Source of the DNA: Cyprinodon diabolis
Lineage: Eukaryota; Chordata; Actinopteri; Cyprinodontiformes; Cyprinodontidae
Reading direction: 5' to 3'
Length of the DNA: 64,000 nucleotides
Assembly (NCBI GenBank): GCA_030533445.1
Contig: CM060068.1
Coordinates: forward strand, 14,351,479-14,415,478
In this document: positions 51,301-58,435 of the stretch, in pieces
Position numbering within the stretch: the stretch's first letter is position 1
How the letters are laid out: every line of letters begins with the position of its first letter
Made by a program: the position numbers and the translations under genes
The notes under the pieces: generated by a model
Databases searched by the model: none
Told to the model about the DNA's origin: nothing
Seen by the model: the letters and a program-made list of their open reading frames with translations, nothing else

Positions 51301-53251
51301 AATTGCCGTGGGGAAGATAAAGATGCAGTAGGGATTATGTCGACAGCTGAAATCCACTCTTACCGTGTGTATTCTTCCTGAAGTTTACTCGGGTCGGTCA
51401 CAAAGAATTTGACTCTGAAGCTCAGGTTATGGGGAGACCCTCCTGCGGGAATTAGGATCAACAGTTATGAGGCAAATCCGAGGATCAATAAAAACATGAC
51501 AGATTTGGTCAGCGGTTACACAGATCAAACCATCTATCATATAGAAAAATGTGAGCGGTGCCTTCAGTTGGTGAATCAATCAGATGTGGTAAAAACAAGA
51601 GTTGAAGTACAGTTCAATCATTGCTGCAGGATGACTGTCGGTGCCACTTGAGCTATTCCTTAATTGTTCTGCATGTTACAAATTCTATTACTCATGATCA
51701 AAAAAAAACAGCAGAGTTGAAATGGAGTTTAATCATTCCTCCAGGCTTTCTCAGAATGGTAAATTACACCGTGGACTGGAGACTTTTGCTGGAGGCAAAG
51801 TGTGGATTGTTAAACGTTAAAGAGACTAAACTGCAAGTGATCGAGTTGAAATTGAGCCAAATGAAGATTTTCTAATACGATCATGTTAATGCAGTGGATA
51901 CTTCCAGGTGCTGTGTGGTGGATTTCACCTACTTTTTAACTGTTTCCTGATGGGCTTATTGGGATCCAGCCAGCGCTGTAAAATATTAATAAGAACACAC
52001 TTGATGAAGAGTCACGCTCTCTCCACAAAGGTGGATCACAGCATTTAAATTATTCACCAGAGACCCCAAACACAGAAACCTGTCATAGGCCCCTGCAGAT
52101 ACAAACCAAAAAAAAAAAAAAACATAGCTTAGGAGAATCAAAGTATGTTTTACAAACAAAAGAGAAATTAATTATCCTACTGATACAAACATTGTGTATT
52201 TATCTATGAAGGACCATTTTTCATATCAGTTTTTGATCCGTTAGCCAACAGCAAGAAAGATTATAGACAGGTAGCAAAGGCTGGTATCATGCTGAACTTC
52301 CAACGAGGGGAAACCTCAGAGAATTTAGACATTAAGATTAAGAAAGGGGAATTTAAAAAAAACATAATTACCAAAAATGAATGCAGTAATAATAATTCCA
52401 CTATAGGTATCTGCAATAAAGTATTTCAAAATATAGGATATTCAAATTTGCTGTGGGGACTTAAACTGACCCAGATTCTCTCTTTTATCCTGGTTCCTTC
52501 CCACCACCATGTTATCATCACCACTCTTTGAGCTTGAAATACTTTCAATTAGCTTTTTAAATGCACCAGAAATCTTATATCCTGCAGATTATCCAGGCAG
52601 CTGCACATACTTAAATCATGCTGATGAGATATTATAAAGGTTTCGTTTTAGTAAAACTACAGGTAGTTCTTCTTAAAGATGTTTACAAACTCAAAAAGCT
52701 TTTGGCATCAATAAATTGGGGCCTTACATTTTAAAATGTGACTTATCAAAAATGATGTGCTGCTGAGTAAAAGCTTGCAATATTTGCACTAAATGGTATC
52801 GAAAAGTAGCCTGTTTGATAAAGTAAGCTTTCCTCTGTCTGGATGCAGTCAGAAATTTAAAGCCAAAAAATGCTATTAGACTCGTTTTTTTTACCTTTAT
52901 TTAAAGCAGCTTTAAAAAATACACAAAAAAACACCAGTATACCATATTTCTGATTAATTATTGTTTAATTTAAAGCCATTTATGACTAGGTGGGTTTAGG
53001 TCAGGATGCATAAACTGGTCTACACATATGTATGTACATTTATTTCAAACAATGCACACAAAGAGACACAGATGTAAAGATACTGCTGTTAAAGGACAGA
53101 GTTTAGCCTTAACACACACAGCAGAATAAAACAGGATACTAACTGGCACATCTGAGCCATCCTCAGTCAGGTGCAGGCCAAAGTAGTCTCTCTCAGTCAG
53201 CTCCAGGTGCTTAAACACGGCGTCCAGCAGCACCTGGCCGTGATCAGACTT
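17946..53251 (-). CDS. ptpn4: PTPN4, FERM-PDZ protein tyrosine phosphatase (25 exons, N-terminus missing)
   Basis: Non-receptor tyrosine phosphatase acting at the cytoplasmic face of membranes and junctions, with FERM, PDZ and PTP modules. Join, 5' to 3' on the minus strand: 53251-53144, 51975-51933, 51442-51364, 51176-51132, 50865-50813, 44924-44804, 44218-44131, 42426-42338, 36851-36788, 35865-35693, 35003-34935, 32320-32186, 30883-30722, 25019-24860, 23017-22934, 22822-22766, 22682-22526, 22009-21843, 21751-21661, 21545-21484, 21356-21210, 20803-20675, 20206-20058, 18945-18810, 18314-17946. Total 2937 nt, open throughout. Counting from the first visible residue: FERM about 1-300, linker 300-465, PDZ about 467-560, PTP about 640-880, acidic tail 885-978. 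The catalytic Asp (WPD), Cys and Arg ([10 protein letters not shown]) are residues 778, 810 and 816. PTPN4 rather than PTPN3 is indicated by [22 protein letters not shown] and ILKVYEEG. About 45 N-terminal residues lie outside the window. The teleost a/b paralogue cannot be assigned. Confidence 0.96.
18480..18790 (+). repeat. Polypurine tract in the last PTPN4 intron
   Basis: Plus strand is dominated by G and A in runs such as GGGAAGGACTAACGGAAGGG; the PTPN4 coding strand is therefore pyrimidine-rich. Such tracts can form triplex structures and create long stop-free frames by composition alone. Confidence 0.6.
18810..18945 (-). CDS. ptpn4: PTPN4 exon: PTP signature arginine and Q-loop
   Basis: 136 nt with acceptor tttcag and donor gtaagt. 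It encodes [20 protein letters not shown] then [19 protein letters not shown]. It completes [10 protein letters not shown] and carries the Q-loop. The following intron is polypyrimidine-rich on the coding strand and open for about 140 codons. Confidence 0.97.
20058..20206 (-). CDS. ptpn4: PTPN4 exon: WPD loop and catalytic Cys
   Basis: 149 nt with acceptor ctcag and donor gtacaa. It encodes [17 protein letters not shown], then [17 protein letters not shown] and PMVVHC. The Asp of WPD is the general acid and the Cys of VHC the nucleophile. Both are present. Confidence 0.97.
20675..20803 (-). CDS. ptpn4: PTPN4 exon: PTP, KCHQYWP
   Basis: 129 nt, 43 codons, acceptor ttgcag, donor gtgatc. It encodes [20 protein letters not shown] then [24 protein letters not shown] is the conserved PTP KCxxYWP motif. 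The sequence between it and the WPD exon has diverged from mammals. Confidence 0.95.
20932..20959 (+). repeat. (GAAT)n microsatellite
   Basis: About seven uninterrupted GAAT units in a PTPN4 intron, 70 bp upstream (genomic right) of the exon at 20675-20803. Confidence 0.95.
21118..21192. mobile_element. Short hAT end fragment beside PTPN4 PTP exon
   Basis: Contains two copies of a CGATGCATCG-type motif and ends attattacacccctat, resembling one terminus of a hAT element. It is about 75 bp and lies within 20 bp of the donor site after the exon at 21210-21356. Confidence 0.45.
21210..21356 (-). CDS. ptpn4: PTPN4 exon: [21 protein letters not shown]
   Basis: 147 nt, 49 codons, acceptor gtgcag, donor gtaagt. 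It encodes [20 protein letters not shown] and [21 protein letters not shown] motifs 3 to 5. A short hAT-like repeat lies about 17 bp into the following intron. Confidence 0.96.
21484..21545 (-). CDS. ptpn4: PTPN4 exon: [13 protein letters not shown]
   Basis: 62 nt with acceptor ctcacag and donor gtgagt. It encodes [27 protein letters not shown] is PTP motif 2. Confidence 0.95.
21661..21751 (-). CDS. ptpn4: PTPN4 exon: PTP pTyr-loop, [10 protein letters not shown]
   Basis: 91 nt with acceptor ccacag and donor gtacgt. It encodes [20 protein letters not shown] then [15 protein letters not shown] is the phosphotyrosine-recognition loop that sets catalytic-cleft depth in classical PTPs. Confidence 0.95.
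21843..22009 (-). CDS. ptpn4: PTPN4 exon: PDZ-PTP linker
   Basis: 167 nt with acceptor tttcag and donor gtgagg. It encodes [20 protein letters not shown] then [16 protein letters not shown] and GAILAQFD, the conserved linker and first PTP helix. It ends in phase 0. Confidence 0.94.
22526..22682 (-). CDS. ptpn4: PTPN4 exon: PDZ C-terminal half
   Basis: 157 nt with acceptor cttcag and donor gtaagt. It encodes [20 protein letters not shown], then [17 protein letters not shown] and [10 protein letters not shown]. This includes the [14 protein letters not shown] core and the helix whose His contacts the ligand. Confidence 0.96.
22766..22822 (-). CDS. ptpn4: PTPN4 exon: [16 protein letters not shown]
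   Basis: 57 nt, 19 codons, acceptor tctccag, donor gtaagt. It encodes [19 protein letters not shown], the second PDZ strand region. Confidence 0.94.
22934..23017 (-). CDS. ptpn4: PTPN4 exon: PDZ domain start with RFGFNVK
   Basis: 84 nt in phase 0, acceptor tttcag, donor gtgagc. It encodes [20 protein letters not shown] and [13 protein letters not shown] is the carboxylate-binding loop of the PDZ domain, which binds C-termini of partner receptors. Confidence 0.95.
23158..23170 (+). promoter_or_regulatory. CTCF-like motif
   Basis: CCACCAGGGGGCA matches the CTCF core consensus at 13 positions. It lies 140 bp upstream (genomic right) of the PDZ exon at 22934-23017. Occupancy is unknown. Confidence 0.35.
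23942..24131. mobile_element. Small inverted-repeat element
   Basis: Ends ggctctatgagcaactcc and, reversed, gaaccctatgcacaactcc, with an inner imperfect palindrome around 24028-24073 (ATCCAGGTGTG / CACACCTGGAT). About 190 bp, in a PTPN4 intron. Confidence 0.5.
24860..25019 (-). CDS. ptpn4: PTPN4 exon: linker, PPALPPKQ
   Basis: 160 nt with acceptor catcag and donor gtcagt. It encodes a proline motif ([10 protein letters not shown]) and then a Ser/Gln-rich stretch ending in [10 protein letters not shown], leading into the PDZ domain. PPALPPK is conserved in PTPN4. Confidence 0.93.
26350..26718 (+). repeat. tRNA-derived SINE, same type as 13346
   Basis: Contains GCACAGTGGGTAGCAGTGCT, GCATGGAGTTTGCATGTTCT, TCCGGCTTCCTCCCACAGTC and GCGATGGACTGGCAACCTG, ending in ATGGATGGATGG. 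More complete than the copy at 13346. Confidence 0.75.
26980..27203. mobile_element. Palindromic MITE (224 bp) with 6-bp TSD
   Basis: The two arms are almost complete inverted copies, starting tacggaagaggattagggcc and ending with its complement. CACATG is duplicated at 26974-26979 and 27204-27209. The centre has repeats of gtcagaattctga. It splits an older sequence whose right part resembles a LINE 3' tail. Confidence 0.8.
27210..27485 (+). mobile_element. LINE-like 3' tail, interrupted by MITE
   Basis: The end CCCTGAAGGAGTAATCCCAA then GGGATAAATAAAGTTCAGTC is typical of fish LINE tails. The sequence left of 26980 (CTCTCACTGTGCAATAAC) seems to be its upstream part, split by the 224-bp MITE. 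Confidence 0.5.
28565..29277. mobile_element. Foldback element with about 130-bp terminal inverted repeats
   Basis: 713 bp. Left arm begins taaaggaatagtacaccc and matches, reversed, the right arm ending gggtgtactattccttta. The arms stay similar for about 130 bp, through CATGCTGGACAACACTC and beyond. A second inner inverted pair (about 28908-28975 against 29085-29150) shares CTACGGAAACCGCGGCAGAC. The first arm motif is common at ends of teleost DNA elements. Confidence 0.75.
30722..30883 (-). CDS. ptpn4: PTPN4 exon: linker, [20 protein letters not shown]
   Basis: 162 nt with acceptor ttgtcag and donor gtcagt. It encodes [20 protein letters not shown], then [15 protein letters not shown] and [11 protein letters not shown]. 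Disordered linker between FERM and PDZ domains. The weak gtcagt donor is placed by phase and by homology to the next exon. Confidence 0.92.
31440..32135 (+). pseudogene. Tc1-like transposase remnant with 3' terminal region
   Basis: Near 31750 a frame reads [12 protein letters not shown], the Tc1 catalytic-end motif with substitutions. Downstream, TCCACAGTTTCATATCCCTT, GTTAAAGTTTGTGGTTTTGA and CTCTGCAAGGAACTGTA match the usual Tc1 3' tail. The open frame at 31531-31869 is in the wrong frame and not a gene. Confidence 0.7.
32186..32320 (-). CDS. ptpn4: PTPN4 exon: linker, Ser/Pro-rich
   Basis: 135 nt with acceptor gagcag and donor gtgagt. It encodes [20 protein letters not shown], then [20 protein letters not shown] and PGTPN. 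The central Ser/Pro-rich linker of PTPN4 is recognisable. The GTD between LMD and WE is extra relative to the mammalian sequence as I know it. Confidence 0.93.
33030..33340 (+). mobile_element. LINE-like 3' fragment
   Basis: GTCGGCAGAGAGGATTATGA and CTTTCCCTCCATCCAGGACC match a recurrent teleost LINE segment (reading roughly SAERI, then SLPSIQD). No open frame survives. Confidence 0.4.
33736..34330 (+). pseudogene. Tc1-like transposase remnant
   Basis: The frame ending at 33836 encodes [20 protein letters not shown], the Tc1 helix-turn-helix segment, followed by a frame-shifted RKRYG basic motif. Near 34220 a frame reads [10 protein letters not shown], a decayed form of the catalytic SPDLNPIENL motif. 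Stops and shifts between them mark an inactive copy. Confidence 0.75.
34570..34618 (+). repeat. SINE 3' tail fragment
   Basis: AAAGCGCTATATAAGTATAG followed by GCCATTTACCATTT, the same tail type as the SINE at 3550-3880. The head is missing. Confidence 0.5.
34935..35003 (-). CDS. ptpn4: PTPN4 exon: post-FERM segment, [15 protein letters not shown]
   Basis: 69 nt with acceptor ctttag and donor gtagta. It encodes [20 protein letters not shown] then VFA. This is the start of the FERM-adjacent linker. Confidence 0.93.
35693..35865 (-). CDS. ptpn4: PTPN4 exon: FERM F3 C-terminal helix
   Basis: 173 nt with acceptor gtgcag and donor gtgaga. It encodes [20 protein letters not shown] and [20 protein letters not shown], ending at the GSKFRY motif typical of FERM-adjacent regions. 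The final codon is split. Confidence 0.96.
36788..36851 (-). CDS. ptpn4: PTPN4 exon: FERM F3, [17 protein letters not shown]
   Basis: 64 nt with acceptor ttctag and donor gtgggt. It encodes [20 protein letters not shown] followed by Ala. Nearly invariant FERM F3 strand. Confidence 0.94.
38197..38475. repeat. Palindromic repeat family A, copy 3
   Basis: Begins GGAAGATTCTTAGTCATC, then AATCCACTAGACTTTG and, after a central 130 bp, the inverted return ending GTCCAGTGGATTG and a long poly(T). The centre differs from other copies and carries a second inverted pair around AAACGCTTCACGA. Confidence 0.65.
41160..41262 (-). mobile_element. hAT end fragment
   Basis: Read on the minus strand it begins tagtgttgcaccgatacc and continues with alternating GTATCGG motifs, a common teleost hAT terminus. 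No partner end or target duplication was found nearby. Confidence 0.5.
42338..42426 (-). CDS. ptpn4: PTPN4 exon: FERM F3 (PH-like) start
   Basis: 89 nt with acceptor ttttag and donor gtgagt. It encodes [20 protein letters not shown] and [10 protein letters not shown], the first strands of the PH-like F3 lobe. The last codon is split and completed as Trp by the next exon. Confidence 0.95.
42680..43150 (+). pseudogene. Possible transposon-derived ORF with YMFEP motif
   Basis: Frame 42835-43134 encodes [20 protein letters not shown], then [20 protein letters not shown] and MFEPLPRKA. Acidic leader plus Y-M/R-F-EP is reminiscent of teleost repeat proteins with a P2X7-like cysteine domain, but the cysteine domain is not present. 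No in-frame ATG. Terminal repeats were not identified, so the family is uncertain. Confidence 0.35.
44131..44218 (-). CDS. ptpn4: PTPN4 exon: FERM F2/F3, [19 protein letters not shown]
   Basis: 88 nt with acceptor ctctcag and donor gtgagt. It encodes [20 protein letters not shown] and [10 protein letters not shown]. The E-x-NYL-x-x-A-x-x-LE-x-YG pattern is the classic end of the F2 lobe. Confidence 0.95.
44804..44924 (-). CDS. ptpn4: PTPN4 exon: FERM F2, SELGDY segment
   Basis: 121 nt with acceptor ctgtag and donor gtacac. It encodes [19 protein letters not shown], then [13 protein letters not shown] and HHQQH. This is the acidic loop and following helices of the F2 lobe. An intron of about 5.9 kb separates it from the previous exon. 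Confidence 0.94.
46616..47118. mobile_element. MITE with ccgtaaattccggac terminal repeats
   Basis: 503 bp with inverted ends taccgtaaattccggacta / tagtccggaatttacggta, about 20 bp and almost perfect. Subterminal regions repeat AAGCCGCA-like motifs. A TA at each edge could be the target duplication, which would suggest a Tc1/mariner-type mobiliser. Confidence 0.75.
48305..48640 (+). mobile_element. Second, more decayed LINE fragment
   Basis: Shares blocks with 12310-12560, for example ATCTGCAGGTTTACTA, TTCCTAGAATTTCT, GAGGCAGACACCCTG and ACTTTAAGGC. It has many indels. It lies in a PTPN4 intron. Confidence 0.6.
50813..50865 (-). CDS. ptpn4: PTPN4 exon: FERM F2, [18 protein letters not shown]
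   Basis: 53 nt with acceptor ttttcag and donor gtaagt. It encodes the F2 helix [17 protein letters not shown], nearly the same as vertebrate PTPN4. Confidence 0.94.
51132..51176 (-). CDS. ptpn4: PTPN4 exon: FERM F2, [14 protein letters not shown]
   Basis: 45 nt with acceptor cctaag and donor gtgagc. It encodes the F2 first-helix motif [15 protein letters not shown], a hallmark of FERM domains. The phase joins both neighbours exactly. Confidence 0.94.
51364..51442 (-). CDS. ptpn4: PTPN4 exon: FERM F1/F2 boundary
   Basis: 79 nt in phase 1 to 2, acceptor cccgcag, donor gtaaga. It encodes [20 protein letters not shown] and then QEEYT, the conserved strand and linker entering the F2 lobe. Confidence 0.94.
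51933..51975 (-). CDS. ptpn4: PTPN4 exon: FERM F1, [11 protein letters not shown]
   Basis: 43-nt micro-exon read as [14 protein letters not shown] plus one base, with acceptor ttttacag and donor gtaggt. The WLD and basic cluster is the conserved end of the FERM F1 lobe. The split codon is completed to Arg by the next exon. Confidence 0.93.
53144..53251 (-). CDS. ptpn4: PTPN4 coding exon 1 of those visible: FERM F1 lobe
   Basis: 36 codons in phase 0, between acceptor ctgcag and donor gttagt. It encodes the ubiquitin-like F1 lobe stretch with [20 protein letters not shown], close to PTPN4 and typical of FERM proteins. Its phase-0 start means an upstream coding exon of about 45 residues must exist. 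No match to that exon was recognised between 53252 and 64000. Confidence 0.93.
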
Positions 53252-54028
53252 CTGCAGAGGAGAAAAGAAAACAACCGATAAGCTCACAGCTTGGCACAGT
53301 GCTTGGCAAATGGGTCTGAGAATCCCATCATGCAGCTCCCTGTTGAAAGGTCAGGAAAGGAACAGCAAGCGAGCTGAATCCCCTTTTCCCACCACAGACA
53401 TCTAAATTATTTAAAACACCCTCGCTGCCTTAGAAACATTCCATCCATTTAAAATGCATCTCCAACTTGTCCATGTTGAGCCTCATTTAATATGGTTCCG
53501 ACCGCATTGGAGAGTTATATGTCTAAGGAATTAAGCTGATGAACTCCTGCTGGCTTGGATCTGTACCTTCTTCTCATGTGTTTAGGATGAAAGCAACAGC
53601 TTAAAAAAAACAGGCTATGATTTAAAATGATCCAGCAAACTAAACGCATAATCCAAGCAGGAGCTACACCTGAAGGCAGATCTGAATGTGCAGGCAAAGG
53701 AGAGAAAATCATTTGAAATTTGGATGGACTGCCGTGAACTGGATGCGATGCAGACTGGAAAAAGGGCAGACTAATGGAGGAGGGGGAAACGAAAACAAGC
53801 TAAATCTAAATCAGAGAGAAGAGAGGAAAAGAAAGAGCAGTTGAAAAAGAAGTGAGTAATAATTGATCAAATTCATCATTAAAATCTCATCGTCGTGTGA
53901 GAGCGTAGGACGGGCGAGAGGATAAACTGTGGGAACACAAGTGGAGCAGAAACTCACACCTGATCCTTTAACTTGGAGAGGGAGAAACAGAGTGTGGAAC
54001 GCTGTCAGCGCTCCCACAGGAGCAATGC

Positions 54029-54054
54029 CACACACACACACACACACACACACA
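54029..54054 (+). repeat. (CA)n microsatellite
   Basis: About 13 CA units, uninterrupted, in the 5' intron of PTPN4. Confidence 0.95.
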
Positions 54055-55096
54055 GTTGGTGCTTTCGTCCACTTCTCCTGTTTGCCCTGGTGACACAGTT
54101 ACACAGTTTTACAGAGCAGGGTGTGTGAACGAAGGATAGCTGACAGTTGACATGGCAGCCCCTCTAGGAGAGCAGGCAATGTGGATGTGGGCCCGAGTGT
54201 GTGCAGTCAACAACTGTCAAAACTGAAATAGATGAACTTCAGCATTTGAAGGCTTGGAGATGTGCAAAAACATCAGCTGGAAATATTTAACACATTGCAG
54301 TTAGTTCACAGTTCGTGTTTGGAAATGATTACAATCAGATCAGTGAACATCAACTTTTAAGAGTTATAATTTCTCAGATGGACTCAGGTTTGTACTTTTG
54401 GCTAGGGCATTCTAACCCATCCATGTGTTCATTTTAACCATTTTGATATATCTTTAGATGTGGGTTTAGGGTTGTTGCCCTGATAAAACACGGACCTCTA
54501 CTACAGCCTCAAATAGGCCATGTTTCCAGGATTGATCTGCATTTGCAAATCCCAAAACAAATCGGAGCTGCTTCTGCAGTCCTGCAAAGAAATGTACCCC
54601 ACAGCAGGCAGCTATCACCACTATGTTTCACTATAAAGGTCTATATGTAGCTCTGTATACAAATCAGAGGGTACAGAGCATAAAAATAGTTTACTAGGTG
54701 ATAATATATGTATAAAAAAGTTTTTAAAAAGTATTTTAAAAAACTGAGGATTGTTTTTAATTTTCTTTTTCTGGAATAAAAAAGGGTTAAAAAGTTGATT
54801 TATGAAAATGGTTCAAATGTGTGCTGGTTAAAAGCATACATACTATGTGAAAAAATTGATAAATAAGACTATTTACAGTTAAGAGAAAAGTTCATGAAAA
54901 AATGTTGTGGTGGTCATTATTGAATTAGCGAACCAAACATACACATTTTTTTAAAGCAGCAAAAGAACAACATATTTTTCCTACGGGCCCAGGCCCATTC
55001 TCATTGTATTAACTAATTGGATTTTTTCATTTAACTACATGGAACTTGGGTTACATGTTCTGCTAGATAGAAAACACAGAAAAATATATCCATTGT

Positions 55097-55200
55097 GGGG
55101 TGTTGGCCTGGTGGTTAGAGCAGTCCCTGAGCAAGATCCCTAACCCCACACTACTCCCCAGGCGCCGTACAATGGCAAATAATGTAAATAATGATAATCA
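55097..55200 (+). repeat. tRNA-like SINE head fragment
   Basis: TGGCCTGGTGGTTAGAGCAG is followed by GAGCAAGATCCCTAACCCC and GGCGCCGTACAATGGC. Known teleost SINE style, truncated. Confidence 0.5.
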
Positions 55201-55452
55201 TATTGAAAGTTTTGAGCTGCTGGATGCACACGTCTCCATCTTGCGCTTACGCTTTGCTGCTCTCTCTTACAGATAGGCTGTGAGTGTTAGTTACTTACAT
55301 GGACGTGCGTATTTACTTAAATGCATACCCATCCAAGCCAGCTTCTCGCCGCCATACATTTATTTGATCACATGACTTTTTTTTGTTTTGTTCCTTCAGT
55401 CAAAAATAAAGAATTACTGCTCATGGCTCCTTTAAAGAACTGTTGCCAGCAC

Positions 55453-55466
55453 ACGCCAGGTGGCGC
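55453..55466 (+). promoter_or_regulatory. CTCF-like motif
   Basis: ACGCCAGGTGGCGC matches the CTCF core at 12 of 14 positions, in the 5' intron of PTPN4. Confidence 0.3.
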
Positions 55467-56298
55467 TCCATTTGGCCCACTGACTAAACTGAACTCTTGG
55501 CAGACTGTTGCTCCTCGATAGAACAAGCTTTCTGATAAACCGAGTGTGCCACAGACTGTGGAGTCCTCTAAATAAAGACTGACAATACTTGTCTTCCAGT
55601 TTATATGACGATCGTTTCATTTAGCTTTTAGTATTTCAGTCTTATTTCAGGGTTTTGTTATTATCTTTTGTTACGGTTACAGTTATGGCTAAAAACTGTG
55701 CTTTTCTTCTGGTCTTATCTGACCAAAGCCCCTTCTTCCACTTCCACCGGGTCCCCCATATGGCTTGTAGCTAACTGCAAATTGAATTTCTTATTGCCTT
55801 TCTTTCAATAATGGCTTTCTTCCACTTTTCAATACAGGGCAATTTTGTGGCGTGCACAACCAATCTTCATCCACTGAACAGATTCTCCGCCCTAAGCAGG
55901 GGATTTCTCCAGGTAGGTCTGCAGAGGCACCACTGGACTGGATTAAAAAGACAACAAGATGGTTCCAGAGATTGGGTTATTAGTTTAAAAGCCAAACCTT
56001 ATTCAAACATCTATGTTTTATCCCTGAGTATTTTTGATGTGTTCCTTGGTCTTTACAAGCTTGTTCACTTATATCATACCAACCTATTGATTTCTTGTTT
56101 TTTTTAAACTATGTAACCTTTTACGTTTTGTTATCTGCAGCCACTTGGTCAGGACTCTCTTGAAAATAGGTTTTTAATCTCAATAGGACTATGCTGGCTA
56201 AATATAAAAGAACATACCTGAGCTGTGTCTGTGTATTTATTTACACTCTGGAGGGCACCAGTTAATGGCAAGATTATGCGTATTGCAGCTGGTTGCGC

Positions 56299-57241
56299 TA
56301 GGGCTGGGCGATATAGAAAAAAAGCTTATAGATAAAAAAAATGCATATTGATCGATATCGATAATTATTGAAAAGATTTGAAACCATATTTTATGTGCAG
56401 CTCTGCCTGGACTTTTTATGATATTGCTAAATGATTTAATTTTAATAAAGAACACAAACACAGACTTCCAATTAAATATTTATTTAACCAACTTTTTTAA
56501 CCATAACAGAATTGTTTTAAAGAAAAATAACTTGAAAGACCTGGGTTATGTTATTAAATACTGACAAAGAATAAACTAAAGCGACCAAAATAAATATAAC
56601 AAATAAACCTGGTTCAGCTTAGTTTCCTGCTTTAACCTGAGTTATTACTTTGAAGTTTCTGGCCCCTCAGCATGTTTCTCTCAATTGTTAGAACTACGTG
56701 GGAAACTGCCCAGAACTTTATATATATATTTTCCAGAAATTCCCGAAGATTCCTCGGAGGAGAGCCGCGCCGGGGCCTACACAGCTCGTACTCCTGCGGG
56801 TGTGAGCGGCTGAGATGATATAAAAAAAAAAAAAAAAAAAAGTTGGTTGTGTTATCAGACTTGGTTTACACTGGTTCCCGACACATTTTACAGATGACTG
56901 TGGTTTGTTTTTTGTCCGACTTGCTGTGACCGAAATACTGCCAAACTGCCGAACTACAAAAACCCTTCTTTGGAACAATTTCCTCTGCCTCTCCTGCTGC
57001 GACATCTTCATGTGCTCTGTGTTGTGGTTTGAGAGGGCGGCGCTTCGTGACGCCATGCCTGGGTCCGCGATTGTGATTGGTTGGGAGGATGTAGTGACTA
57101 GCATAAACCTACATGCTAGGCTACAATGAGAAGGAAGGAAAACTGCGTTTCTTATCGAACTTTTATCGAGCCTATTTTTTTCTATTGCGCCACACGTCTA
57201 TCGATCGATATATATCGTTATCGAATTATCGCCCAGCCCTA
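56299..57241. mobile_element. hAT-type nonautonomous element with exact TSD
   Basis: 943 bp with terminal inverted repeats tagggctgggcg / cgcccagcccta and 8-bp duplications GGTTGCGC at 56291-56298 and 57242-57249. The subterminal regions are rich in ATCGAT-type repeats. Internal open frames show no recognised domain. It lies in the large 5' intron of PTPN4. Confidence 0.82.
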
Positions 57242-57354
57242 GGTTGCGCTGAAGTTTCTTAAGGTACCAGATGGAAGGAGACTGAATACAAACACCTCAA
57301 ATCATTTTTAGGTTTCTTTCTTTTTTTATTAAGGGTGTGTCTAGCTGTGAAGGT

Positions 57355-57460
57355 TGTCAGTCATCCAGGTCATACTTGTTCCAAAAAAATAAAAAAAACA
57401 ATCCACTGGACTTGGTTTCTAAGTTTGAAGACGTTTCACTTCCCATCCAGGGAGCTTAAA
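57355..57460 (+). repeat. Palindromic repeat family A, half copy
   Basis: Only the left arm: GTCAGTCATCCAGGTCATAC, AATCCACTGGACTTGG and TTTGAAGACGTTTCACTT. The right arm is missing. Confidence 0.6.
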
Positions 57461-58184
57461 AAAATGCATCTAACACTTTTTTTCACTTTCCGTATCGAAT
57501 CTTAGGTTAAAAATAAAGCTATAGTAAAGCATAAAGACTACAACTTTTAAGGTGTTTTTTTTTTTATTTTTTTATTTATTTTTAAACTTTTTGCAAAAAT
57601 CTTACTCTTGTTTTTTTCTTTTGCTAAAACTCTTTCCTTAAGCACCTCAGCTCCTGTGAGCTTCTAGGATATCAAGGTCTAATCTGATTGGTCAAACACT
57701 GCTGACATTTAAAAAGACAATGCGAGGTCCTGTGAAATGAAACTGCCTACACACACGATGATGGTATATTTATATTCTCTTGTTGCTTCCCAGTTGAAAG
57801 ACAAGTAAAAGATAAAAAAATAAAAAAACATTTATCCCTCCTATGTTCATATCCCCATGCTATCAAGACACATTTATCTCGTCTACATAAGAAAGCTTGA
57901 TGAATGCTTTTCCTTTGTATGATGAAGCTTTTCAGTGGGATGTGGGAGCCCTCTGTGTTTCACACTGCGCTCCCTGAAAACGACAGCCTCTGAGAGCGCT
58001 CCAACCTAATGTGAGCCGCTGCAACAGCAAACAGCCGTACGTTGTTAAAATAAAACTGAGTCACACAGGGAAACATGTCTGCACGCAGTTGTTTTCTGGG
58101 TTTACAGAACCGACATTCTAAGAGTAGCTGATGGGTAGAGTTCACAGGGAATGTGTCACACAATGTGCACTACTAGAGACTTTC

Positions 58185-58435
58185 AAAGGGGGAAAAAAGG
58201 GGAAAAAAGGCAAATGAAAGAAGAAGAGACTGAGGGAGAAGACAGAAAGCATGGAAGAAAAGAGGTGATTGACGATGCGACTGGGTGAGACAAACGCTCT
58301 TTGTGCTGACTGAAAAAAGTGTCTGTGTACATGAGAGTGAGGAGAGAGGAAGGAGACATGGTGATGGAGAGCAATCGGAGCACGAGAGACTGGCTGAGAG
58401 CGAGGAGGGGTGGGCAGGAGGGAAGGGGAACGATG
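58185..58435 (+). repeat. Purine-rich tract
   Basis: GA-rich plus strand with GGGGGAAAAAAGG repeats and AGAGAGGAAGGAGA. Open frames on the minus strand here are compositional and carry no recognised domain. Confidence 0.6.

Noticed and set aside
56718..57129. Opposed open frames in the hAT element
   Set aside because: Neither resembles a hAT transposase; kept only as interior of a nonautonomous element.
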